NCBI GenBank assembly: GCA_021160785.1 | Contig: JAGHBX010000034.1 | Coordinates: 1-9,633 of the forward strand | Origin: Planctomycetota bacterium | Lineage (GTDB): Bacteria; Planctomycetota; Phycisphaerae; Sedimentisphaerales; Anaerohalosphaeraceae | Direction of reading: 5' to 3' | Length of the DNA: 9,633 bases | In this document: positions 6,259 to 9,633 of the stretch, piece after piece | How positions within the stretch are numbered: the stretch's first letter is position 1 | Layout: every line of letters starts with the position of its first letter | Position numbers and translations under genes: made by a program | The notes under the pieces: generated by a model | The model's input: only the letters and a program-made list of their open reading frames with translations | Told to the model about the DNA's origin: nothing | Database searches by the model: none

Positions 6259-7740
6259 ATGATGAAAGCAAAATGTCGGTTGTTATTATCTGTGTGTTTT
6301 TTCGTTGTTGCAGCGGCCTCAACGGTTATTTTCGCAGAAGATGCCAATGAAACCGGGATGCAGTTTGTGCCTATCAAGGCCGGGAGCTTCACGATGGGGG
6401 CGGATCTGTCCGCCGACTACATTACAGCCGAGAAAGGGATCTTCATCCAGGACGAGTTCCCGGTTCGCAAGGTAACTATCACCCGGGATTTCGAAATGGG
6501 CAGATATGAGGTTACCAATGCTCAGTACGAAAAGTTCGATCCCAAACACGCGGCGTTGCGTGGAAAGGCGTATGGTATAAGCGCAGACGACAACGAAGCG
6601 GTCGTTTACGTCAACTGGTATGAGGCCACAGGGTTTTGCAAGTGGCTGTCGGCGAATGACAAAGAGTACGATTACCGTTTGCCCACCGAAGCTGAATGGG
6701 AATATGCCTGTCGCGCGGGTACGAGAACGCCTTACAATGACGGTGTCGGCGGGGATATTTACTCTTTGAATCCTCTCGGGGAACTGACGGGAAAATGGCG
6801 GATCATTACGCCCTGGCTAATTACCCGCGGCAATCGTCCGGCAAAAAATATCGCCTGGGAGAGCCCGGAGGACGTCGACCTGACGGTTGGACAGGATGGG
6901 CCTAATGCCTGGGGTCTGTATGACATGATCGGCGGCGTGCAGGAGATGACTGGCGACTGGTACGGCCCGTATGTCGAGTCCGACACGGTCGATCCGGTTG
7001 GCTACGCCGACGGTTCCTCCAAGGTTGTCAGGGGTGGGTGCCATAATGTTTATATACAGACGCTTCGATCGGCGAACAGGTCTTCGTCCAACAGGACAGA
7101 CAGCCATTTTCTCATGGGTTTCAGGGTGACAAGAGTGCCCAAAGGGCAAACATTGTCCAAACCGAAACTCAAACAGCCTGTAAAACGCTGGGCTAAGAAC
7201 GTTTCGCAGAAAAAATACAAATGGAAATCCGACAGTATGAAGCCGTCTTTCGAGCTGGTTTCGCTGTATGATGTCAAAGACGCCTACGGTACCGCCGAGT
7301 TAACCAGGCAGTACGAGATTCCGATCTACAACCATAGCCATTCGCCCGCTCTTACATGGTGCAATAACGGCGATGTGCTGCTGGCGTGGTTTACCGGCGA
7401 GAGTGAGAAGGGGCAGGCTCTTACGGTTCTGGGGCTTCGTGGGCGTCGCCAGAGGTCAGGCAAACTGGTGTGGGATACGGAGGTGTCGGAGTTCTATAAA
7501 GAGGCCGATAGGAACATGCACGGTACGCAGTTGTGGAACAATGCAGTGAGGCTGGCAAACGGTTTCAAGGAGCCTTTCACGTTATATCTCCTCAATGGAA
7601 TCTGCACCGACGGAAAGTGGTCCAAGCAGGCTCCACTATACTTTCAATCTCGCATGGTTGATGGGAAAGTAGCAATAAGCAGTACTCGGATATACCACCA
7701 GGAACTCAGTGATTCCAATCCTCCGAAAATATTGCGATGA
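6259..7740 (+). CDS. Secreted FGE-sulfatase (SUMF1)-domain protein with truncated sialidase-like C-terminus
   Basis: The 493-aa product begins with a signal peptide (about 1-26). Residues 33-292 form a formylglycine-generating-enzyme/SUMF1-like domain: FTMGAD (44-49), MGRYEVTNAQY (80-90), VNWYEATGFCKWLS (118-131), YRLPTEAEWEYACRAGT (139-155), WGLYDMIGGVQEM (218-230), VVRGG (257-261) and GFRV (287-290). Most such bacterial proteins are not proven sulfatase activators, so the reaction is unknown. After a basic linker, residues about 350-465 resemble the start of a BNR sialidase-like domain (IPIYNHSHSPALTWCNNGD, then ADRNMHGT). The frame ends before any Asp box, where some 200-250 more residues would be expected. 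The AGAGGA ribosome binding site (6252-6257) fits the second ATG (6262) better than the first. It lies 27 bases after the aldolase fragment on the same strand. Confidence 0.85.
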   Translation: MMKAKCRLLLSVCFFVVAAASTVIFAEDANETGMQFVPIKAGSFTMGADLSADYITAEKGIFIQDEFPVRKVTITRDFEMGRYEVTNAQYEKFDPKHAALRGKAYGISADDNEAVVYVNWYEATGFCKWLSANDKEYDYRLPTEAEWEYACRAGTRTPYNDGVGGDIYSLNPLGELTGKWRIITPWLITRGNRPAKNIAWESPEDVDLTVGQDGPNAWGLYDMIGGVQEMTGDWYGPYVESDTVDPVGYADGSSKVVRGGCHNVYIQTLRSANRSSSNRTDSHFLMGFRVTRVPKGQTLSKPKLKQPVKRWAKNVSQKKYKWKSDSMKPSFELVSLYDVKDAYGTAELTRQYEIPIYNHSHSPALTWCNNGDVLLAWFTGESEKGQALTVLGLRGRRQRSGKLVWDTEVSEFYKEADRNMHGTQLWNNAVRLANGFKEPFTLYLLNGICTDGKWSKQAPLYFQSRMVDGKVAISSTRIYHQELSDSNPPKILR

Positions 7741-7888
7741 GGTGGATGGTTTAATCCCGCTTGACAACATCACGGAATCTGTTAGGGTGGACGGCAAGGA
7801 CAGGGCTCAAAAGTTTGCATCGGATAAAGGATTGATAAATGCGAAAGGTATTCTTCTCGGCTCTCATTTTAGTATTCTTCAATCTTAA
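7679..7888 (+). other. Open +2 frame after the FGE-protein tail, possible degraded gene end
   Basis: From 7679 to a TAA at 7886-7888 one frame stays open for about 69 codons. It crosses the FGE-protein stop and the start of the next gene. Its translation (for example DEVDGLIPLDNITESVRVDG, then KDRAQKFASDKGL) looks protein-like rather than random, but I do not recognise the family. It could be the end of the sialidase tail or of another gene after a frameshift, or it could be chance. Confidence 0.2.
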
Positions 7889-9633
7889 CGCCTTTGCCGA
7901 ACCGTCTGGAATACAAAACTCCCTGGAATGGTCCCAACTCCCCGACCTTCCCGATCCTCTCGGCGTTGCAGGCCCCTTCGCAGGAGTCCACAACGATGCC
8001 CTCATTATCGCAGGCGGTGCAAATTTTCCCCTGCCCGTCTGGGAAACCTCAAAAGTCTGGCATGACAAAATCTATGTCCTGCTAAAGCCCGAAAACTCCA
8101 CCACGGATTCTTACCAATGGGTCAAAGGCTTCAGGCTCGATAAGCCCCTGGCTTACGGGATGAGCGTTTCGACCGAACACGGCGTCGTCTGCATTGGCGG
8201 AAATGACGGCAAGGAAACCTTTAGTGACGTGTTTCTTCTAACCTGGGATCCCGAAAAAAAGACCATAAGCCAAAAGCCATTTCCCTCGCTGCCCGAGCCC
8301 TGTGCTTACGGAGCCGCCGCGCAGATCGCCGATACAATCTATCTGGCCGGGGGCTGCAGCGGTCTCGGTCTGGAAACAGCAACCACAAATTTCTGGTCCA
8401 TGGATTTATCCGAAATCGACGACCCCAATTCATTTGAATGGGAACCAGTCCTCACCTGGCCCGGGCCCTCGCGAGCATTCAATCTCACCGTCGCCCAGCA
8501 CAACGGAAAAGCCGACTGCATCTATGTATTCAGCGGCAGGCGCCGACAAACAGACACAAACGGCCAAAGCCAGGTCCAATTCCTGACAGATATTTACGAA
8601 TTCAATCCGGCAAATTACCAACCCAAAAAATACGACCCCGCAACCAGGCAATATGCGGGCAAGAAAAATCCATGGCGAAAACGCGCCGATCTCCCCCGGA
8701 GTGTCATGGCCGGCGCCGCAATCAAAGTCGGTCAAAGCCATATCTTCGTTCTCGGCGGCGCAGACGGCCAACTGTTTGACAAGGCGGATGAACTCAAAGA
8801 CAATCACCCCGGCTTCCCCAGGAACGCCCTCGCCTATCACACGATCACAGACACATGGATAAATGCAGGCGATATCCCTGCAAATCACGTCACTACCACC
8901 GCTCTTAGATGGGGAACCGATTCCGTCAGGGACCCCATTATCGTCCCCACAGGCGAAATCCGCCCCCGCGTACGCTCGCCGAAAATCTGGCGGGTAATCC
9001 CTGTCAAAGGCAAAGATCGTTTCGGATGGATTGACTTTTCCACCATCGGAATTTATTTAACACTGCTGATACTGGTAGGGGTGTTCTTTTCTTTTCGCAA
9101 TAAGAATTCCGACGACTTTTTTCGCGGAGGCAGACGAGTCCCGTGGATTGTCGCAGGCCTCAGCATATTCGCAACTATGCTCAGTTCGATCACATTCATA
9201 GCGATACCGGCAAAAACTTACGCCACAGACTGGCTGTATTTCCTGGTAAACATGGCCGCCATCGCCGTCACGCCGCTGGTTATTCTCCTGTTCCTGCCGT
9301 TCTTTAGGAAGATCGACGCAGCCAGCGCCTATGAATATCTTGAAAAAAGATTCAGCAGGCCCGTCCGCCTCTTTGCCAGCGCCTCGTTCATTCTCTTTCA
9401 GATCGGTCGAATGGCAATAGTGCTGTATCTGCCCGCACTTGCACTCGCTGCGATTACACCTTTCACCGAATTACAGTGCATCCTGCTCATGGGCGTTTTG
9501 AGCATAGTCTACTGTACTATGGGAGGCCTCGAAGCGGTTGTCTGGACCGATGCAATTCAAACCTTTGTACTGCTTGGAGGAGCGTTGCTAAGTCTCGTCC
9601 TCATCATTTTCAGCGTACAGGGCGGTTTTTCCG
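7839..9633 (+). CDS. Kelch-type mutarotase (NanM-like) fused to a sodium:solute symporter, 3' end outside window
   Basis: The frame stays open to the window edge (598 codons). A signal peptide (1-20, AFA cleavage site) leads into a kelch beta-propeller to about residue 375. Its blades are marked by IIAGG (56-60), CIGGNDG (118-124), YLAGGCSG (168-175), YVFSGR (229-234) and FVLGGADG (303-310). It closes with a VPTGEIRPRVRSPKIW-type tail (369-384) typical of the cyclically permuted mutarotase group related to N-acetylneuraminate epimerase. From about residue 400 a membrane region starts, with helices near 402-419, 436-456, 466-488, 511-535 and 545-560. It carries sodium/solute symporter (SSS) features, including GGLEAVVWTDAIQT (562-575). 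The mutarotase would sit outside the membrane and feed the preferred sugar anomer to the Na+-driven importer. The AAAGGA ribosome binding site (7826-7831) sets the start. Sialic acid is the likely but unproven substrate. About half of a normal symporter lies beyond the window. Confidence 0.88.
   Translation, partial: MRKVFFSALILVFFNLNAFAEPSGIQNSLEWSQLPDLPDPLGVAGPFAGVHNDALIIAGGANFPLPVWETSKVWHDKIYVLLKPENSTTDSYQWVKGFRLDKPLAYGMSVSTEHGVVCIGGNDGKETFSDVFLLTWDPEKKTISQKPFPSLPEPCAYGAAAQIADTIYLAGGCSGLGLETATTNFWSMDLSEIDDPNSFEWEPVLTWPGPSRAFNLTVAQHNGKADCIYVFSGRRRQTDTNGQSQVQFLTDIYEFNPANYQPKKYDPATRQYAGKKNPWRKRADLPRSVMAGAAIKVGQSHIFVLGGADGQLFDKADELKDNHPGFPRNALAYHTITDTWINAGDIPANHVTTTALRWGTDSVRDPIIVPTGEIRPRVRSPKIWRVIPVKGKDRFGWIDFSTIGIYLTLLILVGVFFSFRNKNSDDFFRGGRRVPWIVAGLSIFATMLSSITFIAIPAKTYATDWLYFLVNMAAIAVTPLVILLFLPFFRKIDAASAYEYLEKRFSRPVRLFASASFILFQIGRMAIVLYLPALALAAITPFTELQCILLMGVLSIVYCTMGGLEAVVWTDAIQTFVLLGGALLSLVLIIFSVQGGFS

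Noticed and set aside
7761..7788. TTGACA-16-TAGGGT as a promoter for the mutarotase-symporter gene
   Set aside because: The -10 matches only three of six bases and the gene is only 98 bases behind its co-directional neighbour, so co-transcription is as likely.

Overview
The window looks like chromosomal DNA from a free-living, glycan-degrading bacterium, most likely a planctomycete of the Phycisphaerae/Sedimentisphaerales type. This is an inference from the gene families (tandem BNR sialidase-like proteins, an FGE-domain/sialidase fusion, a mutarotase-symporter fusion, an ECF sigma factor paired with a large anti-sigma protein). No rRNA, tRNA, insertion sequence or CRISPR array is visible.

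Left part (1-2576, minus strand): a tightly packed operon read right to left. It begins with a possible ECF-type promoter, then an ECF sigma factor, a membrane-anchored zinc-finger anti-sigma factor carrying a large DUF4139-like extracytoplasmic domain, and the start of a second, signal-peptide-bearing protein with the same DUF4139-like module, cut by the window edge. Both junctions are 4-base ATGA overlaps, so translation is probably coupled. The likely role is envelope-signal sensing.

Middle part (2747-3318, minus strand): a small antitoxin-like island. A 62-aa hypothetical protein has a strong promoter so close that its mRNA should be leaderless. It is followed by an addiction-module antitoxin with its own promoter, then a RelE/ParE-type toxin reading frame that stops after 21 codons. 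No full toxin is left.

Right part (3435-9633, plus strand): a probable operon for scavenging sialic acid or a related sugar. A secreted double-domain sialidase (745 aa) is followed by the C-terminal half of a dihydrodipicolinate synthase/N-acetylneuraminate lyase family aldolase, an FGE-sulfatase-domain protein with a cut-off sialidase-like tail, and a kelch mutarotase (NanM-like) fused to a sodium:solute symporter that runs off the window. The apparent logic is release of the sugar by the sialidase, conversion between anomers by the kelch domain, uptake by the symporter, and cleavage by the aldolase. The local aldolase lacks its N-terminal half, so an intact copy would have to lie elsewhere. 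Several genes here are truncated or fused, which suggests repeated rearrangement, or assembly error in a metagenomic contig.
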